From the NCBI GenBank assembly GCA_030849465.1, contig JARVLF010000009.1, positions 310,001 to 374,000 of the forward strand: 64,000 nt of DNA, in the 5' to 3' direction. Made by a program: the position numbers and the translations under genes. Positions within the stretch are counted from its first letter, which is position 1, and each line of letters opens with the position of its first letter. The DNA comes from Moesziomyces globuligerus. Lineage: Eukaryota; Basidiomycota; Ustilaginomycetes; Ustilaginales; Ustilaginaceae. Under the pieces are notes generated by a model. The model saw nothing but the letters and a program-made list of their open reading frames with translations, searched no databases and was not told the origin of the DNA. Of this stretch, positions 43,455 through 53,552 are shown piece after piece.

Positions 43455-44532
43455 ATGAGTGAGTATCTCTCTCTCTCCACTCTGCCGTTCGTAAAACATG
43501 CCTCATCGAGCTGACGTTCTTTTTCCTGAATGCGACACGCCAGTGGACGATCTGACCGAGGCGAGCAGCGACTACGTGCCCAACTCGTGGGTCACCTGGT
43601 TCCTCGCCACCAAGGGCAACGAGTACTTCTGCGAGGTCGACGAGGACTACATCCTGGATCGCTTCAACCTAACCGGGCTCAATGCCGAGGTGCAGCACTA
43701 TCCGCAGGCGCTCGATCTCATCACCGACTCGCTCGAGGACGACCTCTCCGACTCGATCCGCGACACGGTCGAGGCGCAGGCCAAGCTCCTCTACGGCCTC
43801 GTCCACGCACGCTACATCATCACCACGCGCGGCCTCGCAAAGATGCTCGAAAAGTACAAGCGCGCCGACTTTGGTCGCTGCCCGCGCGTGCTCTGCTACC
43901 AGCAGCCCTTGCTGCCCGTGGGGCTGAGCGACAATCCGTTCCAGAAGGCCGTCAAGCTCTTTTGCCCTCGCTGCGAGGACATCTACTCGCCAAAGAGCAG
44001 CAGACACGGCACCATCGACGGCGCCTTCTTCGGCAGCACGTTCCCGCACATGCTCTTCATGGTCTACCCAAACGTCCTCCCCTCCAAGTCGCCCACATCC
44101 CAGTCGCCCTTCCTCCTCGGCGCCTCGTCCCAACACCGCACCGATCCGCGCGCCCAGCCCGAACAGGCCGACGTCGACGACTCGATCATGTCGCTCCCCG
44201 CGGGCAACGGCTCGGCCGTCCCCGGCGCGGGAGTCGCGTCGTCTTCGGCGGCGACGGCAGCAGGGGCGGCGGCGGGCTCGGCGGCGACACCCGCCAACTC
44301 GACCGCCGCCGCCGCCGCAAAGGTGGAGCGCTACCGCCCGCGCATCTTTGGCTTCCCCGTGCACGAGACGAGCAAGCTCCACAAGTGGCAGGACCAGGTG
44401 CGCGATGGCCAGATCGAGCGTCTCGAAAAGGTAGAGGCCGCTGGTGGCATTGCGACGCCTGGCGCAGCGGCGTTTTTTCCGCAAAGTCGCCCCCGCCGTG
44501 TCGCAGCCTCCAGCACAAGAGGCGACGGGTGA
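43455..44532 (+). CDS. CKB1: casein kinase II regulatory (beta) subunit
   Basis: Two exons: a 4-base coding exon (ATGA, 43455-43458), an 85-bp intron with a GTGAGT donor, then 43544-44532; 330 aa. The protein starts [17 protein letters not shown], which fits the family start. Conserved marks are [25 protein letters not shown], the acidic loop DSLEDDLSD, and the zinc finger with C114, C119, C142 and C145 (the dimer interface), then [15 protein letters not shown]. Residues about 190-265 are a low-complexity Ser/Ala insert, after which [13 protein letters not shown] resumes the conserved end. The last 40 residues are not conserved. A second frame stays open past the stop to about 44690 as Ala/Pro/Thr-rich sequence, so a further 3' splice event or frameshift cannot be excluded. 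CK2 beta tunes the catalytic alpha subunit. CKB1 and CKB2 of yeast cannot be told apart here. Confidence 0.93.
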
Positions 44533-44954
44533 CACCGTCACGCCCGCACACGCAGCAGGGTCCAATGCGGGTGCAGGCGCAGCAGCCGCCACGCTCACCT
44601 CGCCACCGCAACCGTCAGCGACGACGACGACGCCCAGCGCACCAGCACCAGCACCAGCGTCGGCGCCAGCGGGCGCTCGCGCACGTTCCTAACTCTTCCC
44701 GCGATCTCTCTTATAGCACACGTACGACGCTTCGTTGGCAAGGCCCCCTTTTCTGGCATGCGTCACCCTCCCGCACTCTCTGCCTCGGCGCACATTCAGC
44801 TTGCCGACGCGCACACTCGTTGGCCTGTATACCACTCTGCCCTTTTCGATCGGGTGTTGTTTCCAAGGTGTCAAAGGGCAAAGAATTTATTTCCGGGCTT
44901 GTAAGGAAAGGAGGGGGGGAAAGGATGAAGGTTTAAGTTAACGTTGGGGGGGTT
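44533..44954. other. convergent 3' region, CK2 beta / PNP
   Basis: About 420 bp between two converging genes. The first 160 bp hold an Ala/Pro/Thr-coding open frame in another phase, noted under CK2 beta. The rest shows nothing distinctive. Confidence 0.5.
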
Positions 44955-45993
44955 TTAGAGGGGGGTAGAGGTGACGATGTGGGCGACGAGGTTGCGCATG
45001 TCGGTCGCGCGGGCGGCGCCGGCCTCTAGGACCTCGTGGTGGTTTGCGGCCTCTGCGGAGTCCTGGGTGAGGGTAGCTTTGACAGCGTCTTCGGCATTGG
45101 GGCCACCTGCGGCTTCGGCATTGAGGGTTGCGGGGAAGTCAAAGTAGGGTTTGAGGACGACCTTGTTTGTGATGAGCGAGATGGCTAGGACCTTGATGCC
45201 AGCGTGGGTTGCAGCGATGACTTCAGGCACCGTGCTCATGCCTACGGCATCTGCTCCTACGGTCTTTAGGAATCTTGCGTCTGCACGGGATTCGTACGAA
45301 GGACCCAAGACGTACGCATAGGTTCCCGACTTGAGCCCATCTGCCAAGCCGAGCTTTTGAGCTGCACGGTAGAGGGCTAGACGGAGTTGAAGATCATACG
45401 CGTTGGAGAGCGGAGGAAACCTGGGTCCAAACGCGAGGTTGGCGCCGATGAGAGGATTCATCGAGGTGAGCGTGGGGAGAGAGAGGTGGTCGTGAATCGA
45501 CATGATGGTTCCGACCTCGAACTCGTCGTTGAGACCACCCGCTGCGTTGGTAACGATCAGCGCCTCGACACCGAGCAGCTTCATCACACGTGTAGGAAAG
45601 ACGCACGCGGATGCCGAATGCCCCTCGTACGTATGGAAGCGTCCCAAACACGCCACCACCGCAACCTGAACCCCGCCCTCGCGAATGTAGCCAAACGCAA
45701 GCGACGATCCATGCCCCTCAACCGTACTCTCGGCAAACCCAGGAATCGAGGTGTACGCTACGTGCACCACCGACTCGAGCGACGATGCAAGTCCAGATAA
45801 CCCCGACCCACTACCAAAGAGAAAACAAAAGTCAGTACATCTCCTAAAGCATCAATGCCCGACTTGGAAACGCGTACCAGATGATGCCCCACTTGGGCGA
45901 GGCGAGCTCAGCAGGCACCGCGGCGCGGATCGCATCCACCGCCTGCTGAAACTGCGACGGCAGCGCAGCGATATCCACTCCACCCATCGTCAT
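44955..45993 (-). CDS. PNP1: purine nucleoside phosphorylase
   Basis: Two exons on the minus strand, 45878-45993 and 44955-45810, with a 67-bp intron; 323 aa. The joined start reads MTMGGVDIAALPSQFQQAV, and the splice restores the phosphate-binding GSGLSGLASSL loop. Other class I trimeric PNP marks are CLGRFHTYEGHSA, TNAAGGLN, LGPSYESRADARFLKTVGADAVGMSTVPEVIAA (family signature) and the late purine-site Asn in SLITNK. It cleaves inosine and guanosine with phosphate to free base and ribose-1-phosphate in purine salvage. The length is normal for fungi. No targeting signal is seen, so it is cytosolic. An insert of Ala/Gly-rich sequence lies near residues 270-285. Confidence 0.95.
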
Positions 45994-46367
45994 CTTGCAC
46001 GTCTGTATGCGCGTCTAAAGGGGGCCAAGCGAGGGGAGTAGGGCTGAAGCGGTGGAGAGAAAGAGGAGGAGGAAGATGGAGGTGGAGACAACTGGCTGCC
46101 AACGTCGTGCGTTGCACAAGCGCCTGCCTCTCGGCCTTTATGGCGAAGCAGCTCCGGTTGTTGCGGCTCGGCTTGGGCCAAGTGCGAATGCGAGTAGGCT
46201 TGGCCTCGCTCTTCGGATCTTCGGCAAACCTCGCTCGCACCAACCGCCCAGCTCTCGGCGTTCTCCGAGCCGGCCTATAATCGGGATCTAACAGCCTCGC
46301 CTCAAAATCGCCTTCCATTCATCTAGGCATGCTGGAAGGGTATGTACAAGAGGCACAGGGTGGAGGT
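45994..46367. promoter_or_regulatory. PNP promoter and F-box gene 3' flank
   Basis: A 374-bp region upstream of PNP1. It contains a purine-rich GAGAGAAAGAGGAGGAGGAAG patch near 46050-46075. No gene is seen. Confidence 0.5.
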
Positions 46368-47762
46368 CTAGGTTTCGTCGGAGCTGGGGTCTTCGAGCAG
46401 GTCGGCGGGGTCTATGGGGTCTAGCTCGCGGCGTCGTGGGCGGGGCTGTGTACGAAGCGCGTTTGCAGGGCGTGCGAGGAGCGGGGTCGAGCCGCCATGG
46501 CTGGTGGTAGCGAGCGACGAGCTGGTGGTGGTTGGCTCGACGAGTTCAAAGTCCTCGAGCACGTACTCTAGCTCTCCCGACTCTTCCATAGCAGTCGTTG
46601 GGGAGGGGTGATCGAACCAGTGCGTGCGTTGCTGGGTGCGATCCATCATCCACGCGCTCACCTCGCACGGATGCAACCTCTTGCCCTGGGCGGTGGTGCG
46701 GCGGTAGACGGTCACGAGCTGCACCCGCGGATGGGTTTGAGCAGTGGCGATCCAGCGTGGACGACGGAGGGCGCCGAGATGGAGGCGGTAGCGTTCGGCG
46801 TAGCCTACGTAGTCGCGCTCGTCGTGCGCGACGAGCACGAGCTTCTGCAGCGTCGCACAACGGTCGAGCAGGATCTGCAACGGATTCATGCGTCCGCTCG
46901 CGTCCACCTCGTCGTCTGCCGCTACCGACGTCGAGACCATCGCCGGCACCACGAGCGCGAGCTTCTGCAGCTGCGGCAGCGCCGCGAGGCTAGCAGCACT
47001 CTGCGGAGCCAGCCGAAACTGAGGCCCGTGCAGCTGCACCTCTCGCAACCGTCCCCACCTCTCTGGCAGCCAGAAGTGGCGATCGACATCGCCACCGTAG
47101 TGGCCCAGGATGCAGGTGAGCTCACTCAGCTGCATCGCCACGCTTCGAAATGCCGCAGAACCACCCAAGCGCCTCGGCCCCCCTTGAAGGTGAAGCGCCT
47201 CGAGTGCGGCGAGGTGGACGAGGATGCGGCCGAGGAGGGGGAGCGTATGTTGGTCGAACGAGAGCTGCGCCTGCGAGGCGTCGAAGAGCGCCGGAGCGCC
47301 GTTGGCGCCGAGCTGAGTGCGGATCGTGAGGCTACGCACTCGCAATCGTGCGAGCGTTCGCAATTCCAGGCGGTCCTCTTGGAGGCCGAGCGCAAACGCA
47401 CGCAGCTCCGCCACTCCGCACAACCGCACGTTGGGAAGCAGATACGTAGCCAGGATCGCTCGATGACACGCCCGACTGACGCGTGCGAGCTCGAGCAGCG
47501 CACCTGCGCCCGCGTCCTGCTGCGCCGCCTCGTCTGCGGCGACCAGCACGATCTGCACCACCAGCTCCGTAGGCAACCTCGGCGTGCCTAGAGACGGCGC
47601 GGTAGGGGCGGGCGTGGTGCCGCCGATCGTCTCGATATGCTGCTGCGTGTACACGGCGGTTCGTCGACGTGGCTTGGCCGCATGCGAGGCGGTGGATGCG
47701 GAAGGCTGCTTCCACGCCTCGGCCAGCCGGCGCAACGACCAGAACGTGTCGGAAACGCTCAT
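46368..47762 (-). CDS. F-box-like protein with leucine-rich remainder
   Basis: A 464-aa intronless protein from the first ATG (47762, MSVSDTFWSLRRL); the longer open frame begins with GTG and is not used. Around residues 60-115, after a disordered Thr/Pro stretch, the sequence PRLPTELVVQIVLVAADEA..LLELARVSRACHRAILATYL has the F-box pattern (LP-E-V-I ... L-VSR-). The rest, to about residue 400, is Leu-rich with regular hydrophobic spacing that may be degenerate leucine-rich repeats. The tail is acidic and Ser/Thr-rich. F-box proteins are substrate adaptors of SCF ubiquitin ligases, which are activated by the NEDD8 pathway of UBA3; the target here is unknown. Confidence that this is a gene is higher than confidence in the F-box call. 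Confidence 0.65.
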   Translation of the reverse strand: MSVSDTFWSLRRLAEAWKQPSASTASHAAKPRRRTAVYTQQHIETIGGTTPAPTAPSLGTPRLPTELVVQIVLVAADEAAQQDAGAGALLELARVSRACHRAILATYLLPNVRLCGVAELRAFALGLQEDRLELRTLARLRVRSLTIRTQLGANGAPALFDASQAQLSFDQHTLPLLGRILVHLAALEALHLQGGPRRLGGSAAFRSVAMQLSELTCILGHYGGDVDRHFWLPERWGRLREVQLHGPQFRLAPQSAASLAALPQLQKLALVVPAMVSTSVAADDEVDASGRMNPLQILLDRCATLQKLVLVAHDERDYVGYAERYRLHLGALRRPRWIATAQTHPRVQLVTVYRRTTAQGKRLHPCEVSAWMMDRTQQRTHWFDHPSPTTAMEESGELEYVLEDFELVEPTTTSSSLATTSHGGSTPLLARPANALRTQPRPRRRELDPIDPADLLEDPSSDET

Positions 47763-48396
47763 CGAAGCGTCGAAGACATGCGTCCCAGCGTCGGCGAGTC
47801 GTCCAGCCCGCGCTGGCACAGCGCCGCGTCCCCCGAGGTCGAGGCAAGCGACCGAGTTCGAATCCAGGAAGCGGCAAGGCTAGAGTGCGGTAAAAGCGCC
47901 CATGTGCACGCGGACGGAGCGCACCGGTCGTGTTTCGTCGTACAGCGCAGCGGTGGTGGTGGGACGCAAGCAAGCCGCCAGTGGAGCGCTGCTCGTGATC
48001 CTGGACAGCGTCGACCGCGCTGCTGACAAATTTTCCGGCGGGCTTCTCGAAAGCTCAGCCTCGGCCCGCGTTGCACCCCTTCCTTTGCCATGTCGATTCA
48101 TCTCGACACCGCCACTCGTTGGACCAGGCTCGCTTTCGTGCACACACCGGGGTCTTGCGTGTCTCACACACGCCGCCGTTCCGAACTGGTCGACATGAAA
48201 TGGATGCGCAAAGATGCAGAGAGATGCAGAGACGAGTCAACAGGAAAGAGAGAGAGAGAAGGCAAGAAACGGACGCTGCGGGATATAGGAAGCCTCGTCC
48301 TGATGCAACGTATACAGACGATGCAGAGCAGGAAAACAAGCTTCGATGTGCGCAGAGGAACAGGACGATAGTGTAAAGGGGGGGGGGGGGGGGCGG
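47763..48396. other. intergenic, F-box promoter and G-gamma 3' flank, with 16-G run
   Basis: A run of 16 G at 48378-48393 lies 3 bp beyond the stop codon of the gamma subunit gene (a C run in its transcript). A GA-rich patch (GAAAGAGAGAGAGAAG) lies near 48243-48260. No gene is seen. Confidence 0.5.
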
Positions 48397-48770
48397 CTAC
48401 ATGGCCACGCAGTTGCATCCTCCGCCGGCGGGAGCGTAGGGGTCCTCGCCCTTGCTGACGGGGCCCCAGACGGAGGGCACGAGGTAGTCGCGCGTGCTCT
48501 TGCAGTAGTTGATCAGGCTGCGGCGCGCATCACGAGGTCAAAAATTGGAGGGCGAGGGTCAGCATGCAAACGAGGCGCAAAAGCGAATGACAAGCTGCAC
48601 CAGCATCGGCATGGCGAGGTGCGATGCTACGGGGATGGGCCTTACCTCTGGCTGGCTTCCGAGACGCGGATGCGTGGACGCTCGAGATCCTCCTTGAGGC
48701 GCTGGTTGTGCTCGGTGAGCCGGCGCAGCTTGAGCTCGGACATGGACTGCTTGTGCGGCTTGACGTTCAT
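48397..48770 (-). CDS. heterotrimeric G-protein gamma subunit
   Basis: Two exons on the minus strand, 48646-48770 and 48397-48517, with a 128-bp intron (GTAAGG donor, CGCAG acceptor); 81 aa. The frame is exact across the junction. It begins [20 protein letters not shown], a short amphipathic, coiled-coil-like helix typical of gamma subunits. It continues [22 protein letters not shown] and ends CNCVAM. The last four residues are a CaaX prenylation box, and the Cys two residues upstream is a palmitoylation candidate, as in yeast Ste18. The size, helix and tail fit G-gamma. In smuts the heterotrimeric G protein carries the pheromone signal that triggers mating and filamentation, together with cAMP. 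The gene is easy to miss because neither exon is a long open frame. Confidence 0.88.
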
Positions 48771-50393
48771 GGTTGCTGGGCCGATGTGCGGGTGGAGTGG
48801 CTGCGGGAGCGTCGAGGATGCGTTTCAGTGACGAGTAGACGAGCGATTGGGCCGAGAGCGAGACGTGATCGAGCGTGATGGAGGCGGTCGATGAGGCTTC
48901 AAGAGGGCCCATGCAGCGCTCCAGAGCTGAGCAGAGCTTAGAGGGTCCAAAAGGCGAGTCGGAAGCGCCCGACGCAGCGTGCGCGCCCCAAGCCGCGTCG
49001 AGCTCATTCGGCCGCAAATCCAGATCTGCAAATTCGTCCAAGCCTGCCCGATCCCGATTCGATTCCTCGCTCTTGTGAGTCGGATTTCAGCAGATCAGAT
49101 CAGATGAGATGCAAGTCGAGACGAGCGCTGATGCACGGCTGCAGCGATAAGGCGGCCGAGTGCGGCCCAAGATCAAATCAGAGACGAGCCTCGCTCGATG
49201 GCACCGTCGAGTCAACCCAACTGCCTTTGCGGCTCATGCAGACGCTCAGACGCTCAGATTTTCAGAAGAAAGAGCTTCAGCAAGAGCTCTCCACATGAAT
49301 GTGCGCCTTGCATCTCGATGAGCTCAAACGCACCTCGTACCATCTCGTTGCTCATCACCATCACCATCGCGAACCATCACCATCGCGCAACCCACACCCT
49401 GCTAGCCTCTCGCACTCGCGCACCACTAGCACTCGACTCGACGCTTCCGTACGCCTCGATCCCAGGTGCCGTCGCCCGCACCCCCTCGTCGTCGTCACGG
49501 TACGTCGACTAGCACGCGCATGTTTGCGTGTATCCTCACGCTGGCCAGTGACTGACCCGCATCGCTCTCAACCTCTCTTGCTCTCCCCTACGACGTCTCG
49601 CATCGCCATCGCCACACGCATCGACTGCTTTCTCCTCACTCTCGTGCACGCATGCGCTCGCTCCAACTGCATGCATGGCACCGCCCATCGGCTCTGCTTG
49701 CGCACATGCCCTCTGCTGGCGCTCGTTGCGCATCTGCACCCGCCACACTGTCACGTCGGGATCGCTGCATGATGGCGGCGATACGATCCGGTCTGATCGG
49801 CTCCATCTCGCATGCCAACGACGGCTCGGTCTCCAACCTATCCACATGCTCATCGCGGTCCGGCCTCGCCGATGCATGTGCCGTCCTTCCATACTAACAT
49901 GTGGCGACCTTTTTTTTTCCTGTTCGGCCTCCCTCCGCGCGCGTTCTTCTCGCCTCGTCCGCTTGAGTATGCCCGCGACCTCCGCACGCACTGTGCTGCC
50001 TTTGCTTTCGGCCGATGGCGTTGCCCCTCGCTCTCGGCGCGGATATCTCCGTGCTCGTCTACGCTTCCCCCGCCCCCATCAAACTTTCTTCCCCTGCGCC
50101 GCTTTGACCCTGAATCCGTCTCGCTCCCCTCGTTTGGCCAATCCGCTTCGCCATTGGCTCCCCCACACTACCCGTTCTGCGCTCTCCGCGTCCGCTTGGC
50201 CCGGCGCTGTCGACGCTCCTTGCGCTCGTCGCCTTGCGCTCGTCGCCTTGCGCTCGTCGCCCGAACTTCCGCTCCGTTCGCCGTCGCACCGTCTCTACCG
50301 CACGTCCCCGCCTCGACGCTTTGCGCACCATCTTCTCCATCCTCCTCCACCACCATCACGCTCCGACGCTCTCCACCCACTCGGTACAAGTAG
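48771..50393. promoter_or_regulatory. divergent promoter region, G-gamma / IDP1
   Basis: About 1.6 kb. CACCATCAC/CATCGCG short repeats occur near 49355-49390 and a T-rich run (about 10 T) near 49910. Long C/T-rich stretches at 50020-50390 precede the IDP1 start. Several + frames here are open for 150-460 codons only because C/T-rich DNA lacks stops. No gene is seen. Confidence 0.5.
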
Positions 50394-52565
50394 ATGTCTA
50401 CGGCCCGTCTCAGCGCTCACGCCTCTACTCGCGTCCTCTCCAGCTCCACCCGCTCCTACTCGTCCCTCTCCGCCCGCCCCGCCGCTCGCAACCCAGCCTC
50501 GCGCACCCTCCTCCAGAGCTCCACCACCCAACTCGCCACCGCTGCTCGCAACCCCGCCCTCGTCGCTCGCAACCCAGCCACGCTCTCCTTGGCTCGCCAC
50601 GCCCGCCTCTTTTCCTCCACCATGTCTGCTCCAGGTACGTTTCCAAGCCCATCCCCCCCTTCTTGTCCGAACGGCTGCAGCGGCCGCAAGCCTCGGTCGG
50701 ACTCGCACAAGCCTCAGCGCCCGCACTCGCCCGAGCGCGCCTCGCTGGCTCGAGCGCGCCGGGCCGTGCGTGGTAGGACAAGGCGGGCAAGCCGCGCTCT
50801 ATTTTCTGCCCCGTTTTCTTTTTCTTGTCCAAAATCCGACTTGCTTCGCACGCGCCGAGCGCCAGCTGCTCCTCGCCGGCTTTGCACTCCGGCGCCGAGA
50901 GAAGCCGGATGTGACGGCACCGCGCCGGTTTCCACTTGCGCATAACATCCCCCTCCGTACACCCCCTCCGCTCCTCTCCGTCCCTTCGACCCTCGAGTCT
51001 ATGAGTTGCGTCCCCCTCGTCATCTTCGCTCTGCTCCTACACATCGGATTTCGCTGACATCTCCCTCGTTTCCGACGCCATGTCCATCGTCCGTCCACGC
51101 GGCTCGGCTACGCCAGCCAAGATCAAGGTGGCCAATCCGGTCGTCGAGCTCGACGGCGACGAGATGACGCGCATCATCTGGCAGAAGATCCGAGAGGACC
51201 TCATCCTCCCCTTCCTCGACATCGACCTCAAGTACTACGACCTCGGCATCGAACATCGCGATGCTACCGACGACAAGGTCACCGTCGAAGCCGCAGAGGC
51301 CATCAAAAAGTACAAGGTCGGCGTCAAGTGCGCCACCATCACCCCGGACGAGGCCCGCGTCAAGGAGTTCGGCCTCAAGAAGATGTGGCTCAGCCCCAAC
51401 GGCACCATCCGCAACATCCTCGGCGGCACCGTCTTCCGCGCCCCCATCGTCCTCGACGACCTCCCCCGTCCCGTCCCTGGCTGGACAAAGCCCATCATCA
51501 TCGGCAGGCACGCCTTCGGTGACCAGTACAGATGCCAGAACTTCACCGTCGACAAACCCGGCAAGTTCACCATGCAGTTCACCCCCGAGGACGGCTCCCA
51601 ACCTCAGACTTGGGACATCTTCAACTACCCGCAGGGCGGAGGCGTCGGCCTCGCCATGTACAACACCACCGAATCCATCACCGGCTTCGCACACGCCTCG
51701 TTCAAGATGGCCCTCGAAAAGAACATGCCCCTCTACCTCGCCACCAAGAACACCATCCTCAAGGCCTACGATGGTCGCTTCAAGGACATCTTTGAGGCCC
51801 TTTACGAGTCGACCTACAAGCAGGACTTCGAAGCGAAGAAGATTTGGTTCGAAGCTAGGCTCGTCGACGATCTCGTGGCGCAGATGATCAAGTCGGATGG
51901 TGGATTTGTGATGGCGCTCAAGAACTACGATGGTGAGTATGATGACCCGTTGCCAAGTCCGGATATGATGTTACCACTGGGGCTTAGATCACCCGATGAT
52001 CGATCGCGAATTTGGCCGATTACTGACGCTTCAGACGCTCCACATTTTTGTAGGTGATGTTCAATCTGACATTGTCGCTCAGGGCTTCGGCTCGCTGGGA
52101 ATGATGACGTCCGAGCTCATCACCCCCGATGGCTTGATCATGGAGTCCGAAGCTGCTCACGGCACGGTGACTCGCCACTACCGCGAGCACCAGAAGGGCA
52201 ATGTCACCTCGACCAACTCGGTCGCCTCGATCTACGCATGGACTCGTGGCCTCGCCTTCCGCGGCAAGCTGGACAAGAACGACGAGCTCGTCTTCTTCGC
52301 CAATGCGCTCGAGGAGGCGTGCCTCGACGCCATCAACGCCGGCAAGATGACCAAGGACCTCGCGCTCATCTACCACGGCAAGCAGATGAAGCGCGAGCAC
52401 TACGTCACGTAAGTCGAACCACCACCCTCTCACATCACTCGTGTCCACAAACTGACATGTTGTTTGCATCTTGCGTCGGATAGCACGATGGAGTACATCG
52501 ACGAGGTGGCCAAGGAGCTCAAGAAGAAGCTCGCTGCGCGCGGCATCGAGGCCGGCAAGCTTTGA
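50394..52565 (+). CDS. IDP1: NADP-dependent isocitrate dehydrogenase, with mitochondrial presequence
   Basis: Four exons: 50394-50634, 51117-51932, 52054-52408, 52484-52565; 497 aa. Residues 1 to about 76 are a Ser/Arg/Ala-rich mitochondrial presequence with no acidic residues. Exon 1 ends at MSAP-, and the splice gives [29 protein letters not shown], the family N-terminus. Other marks are the substrate-binding [47 protein letters not shown] and the dehydrogenase signature around [20 protein letters not shown]. It makes 2-oxoglutarate and NADPH. Two internal starts could give cytosolic forms: the Met at 50622 (MSAP), and an ATG at 51080 inside the 482-bp intron 1, in frame with exon 2 ([17 protein letters not shown]). 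The C-terminus is GKL, close to but not the canonical peroxisomal SKL. Confidence 0.96.
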
Positions 52566-52585
52566 GCTGCGGCGAAGGGCGGCTA

Positions 52586-53552
52586 CTAGGGTCGTCGCTT
52601 GCGACCCTGGCCAGAACTGGCCCCGCGCTTCCTTGTGCCGATCGGCAGCTGTTCGTCGGCCTGTGGGACCTGTCGCGAGGGCTCCTGGTGCTGGGGGTCC
52701 CCGCGCTTCCTCGAACCGATTGGCAGAGTCTCGTCGGCCACTCGGACATGGTAGCCGATGTGATTTCGCGCGGGCTCCTTGTGAGCCAGCATCGCTTTAC
52801 GAAAGAAACAAGTAATTGCCATACGATCTGCGACGCTGCTCTTGGCTGCCGTGTGCGCTGGATGCTGGAGGCTGCGGTGCTGGATGGAGTTGGAGAGGAA
52901 GAAGACGATGCCGAGCGGCTGGAGGTTGACTCGGCAATTGTAGTCGCTGAGCTCCAACACGGCGTGTTGTCCGAGGTTGACCAGGATGGAGACGTCGGCG
53001 TCGACCGAATCGGTGTGCACCACGCCTGTTGTTGCTGCGTAACACTTGTAACAGATGCTTGGGACATGGAGGCAGCTGCCCAAGCAGCAATTCCACGGAA
53101 ACAACGTCCCTGGCCTCCCTCAGCTGGATGGGCTTGTCCATATCAGCTTTGAGCAGCTCCCTCCGATGGCTGAGGAGGGCCAGAAGCAAAACAAGATTCC
53201 TTGGCGCATACGTTCTTGAACAAAGCTTTGCCTTGCTGAACTGCTGCCTTCATGTCCTTGGCCTGCCATTCCAAAGCCGGTCCAAAATGTTCCAAAACAC
53301 CACCTTTGAGGCTTTGTCCTTGGAGATAAGGTTGCAAACGTAGATGTGGTCATTGCTATCAGGTAGATCCGTGACCGCCAGCCCTTTGAGAGTCACAGGA
53401 GGCGCTGGCTGACTCAGACCCTCTTGGCACAGGGAGCACGGGCCGCAAGTAGGGACAAATGCGGTGGCGATCCGCGCCTTGCGGCCATGTCGACGACTTG
53501 GACGACTTTGGCCGACATCGGTGGCCCACTCTTTGCAGATCCGACAGATCAC
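52586..53552 (-). pseudogene. decayed oxygenase-like gene, copy 2
   Basis: Three minus-strand frames each carry protein-like sequence that does not join into one open frame: about 53552-53290 (TLKGLAVTDLPDSNDHIYVCNL), 53330-53145 (EHFGPALEWQAKDMKAAVQQG) and 53050-52590. The last includes VVHTDSVDADVSILVNLGQHAVLEL, then IVFFLSNSIQHRSLQHP and DRMAITCFF. The HTD (HxD) plus a later H and R within a beta-rich stretch looks like the 2-oxoglutarate/Fe(II) oxygenase core, of the general kind seen in TET/JBP or AlkB relatives. Parts may be exons, but stops and phase breaks without good splice sites point to a pseudogene. The fragment at 2802-3290 is homologous. The C-terminal part repeats LPIGSRKRGDPQHQEPSRQVPQADEQLPIGTRKRG, an internal duplication. 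Confidence 0.45.

Noticed and set aside
46368..47819. longer F-box protein form starting at 47819
   Set aside because: The first codon there is GTG; the first ATG in frame is at 47762.
49675..51057. 460-codon + frame spanning the IDP1 promoter and first exon
   Set aside because: It exists because C/T-rich DNA lacks stops; it overlaps IDP1 exon 1 in another frame and has no domain.
52563..52590. stop-codon readthrough of IDP1 giving a peroxisomal signal
   Set aside because: The codons after the TGA encode AAKGGY before the next stop, which is not a PTS1, and the TGA is not followed by CTA.
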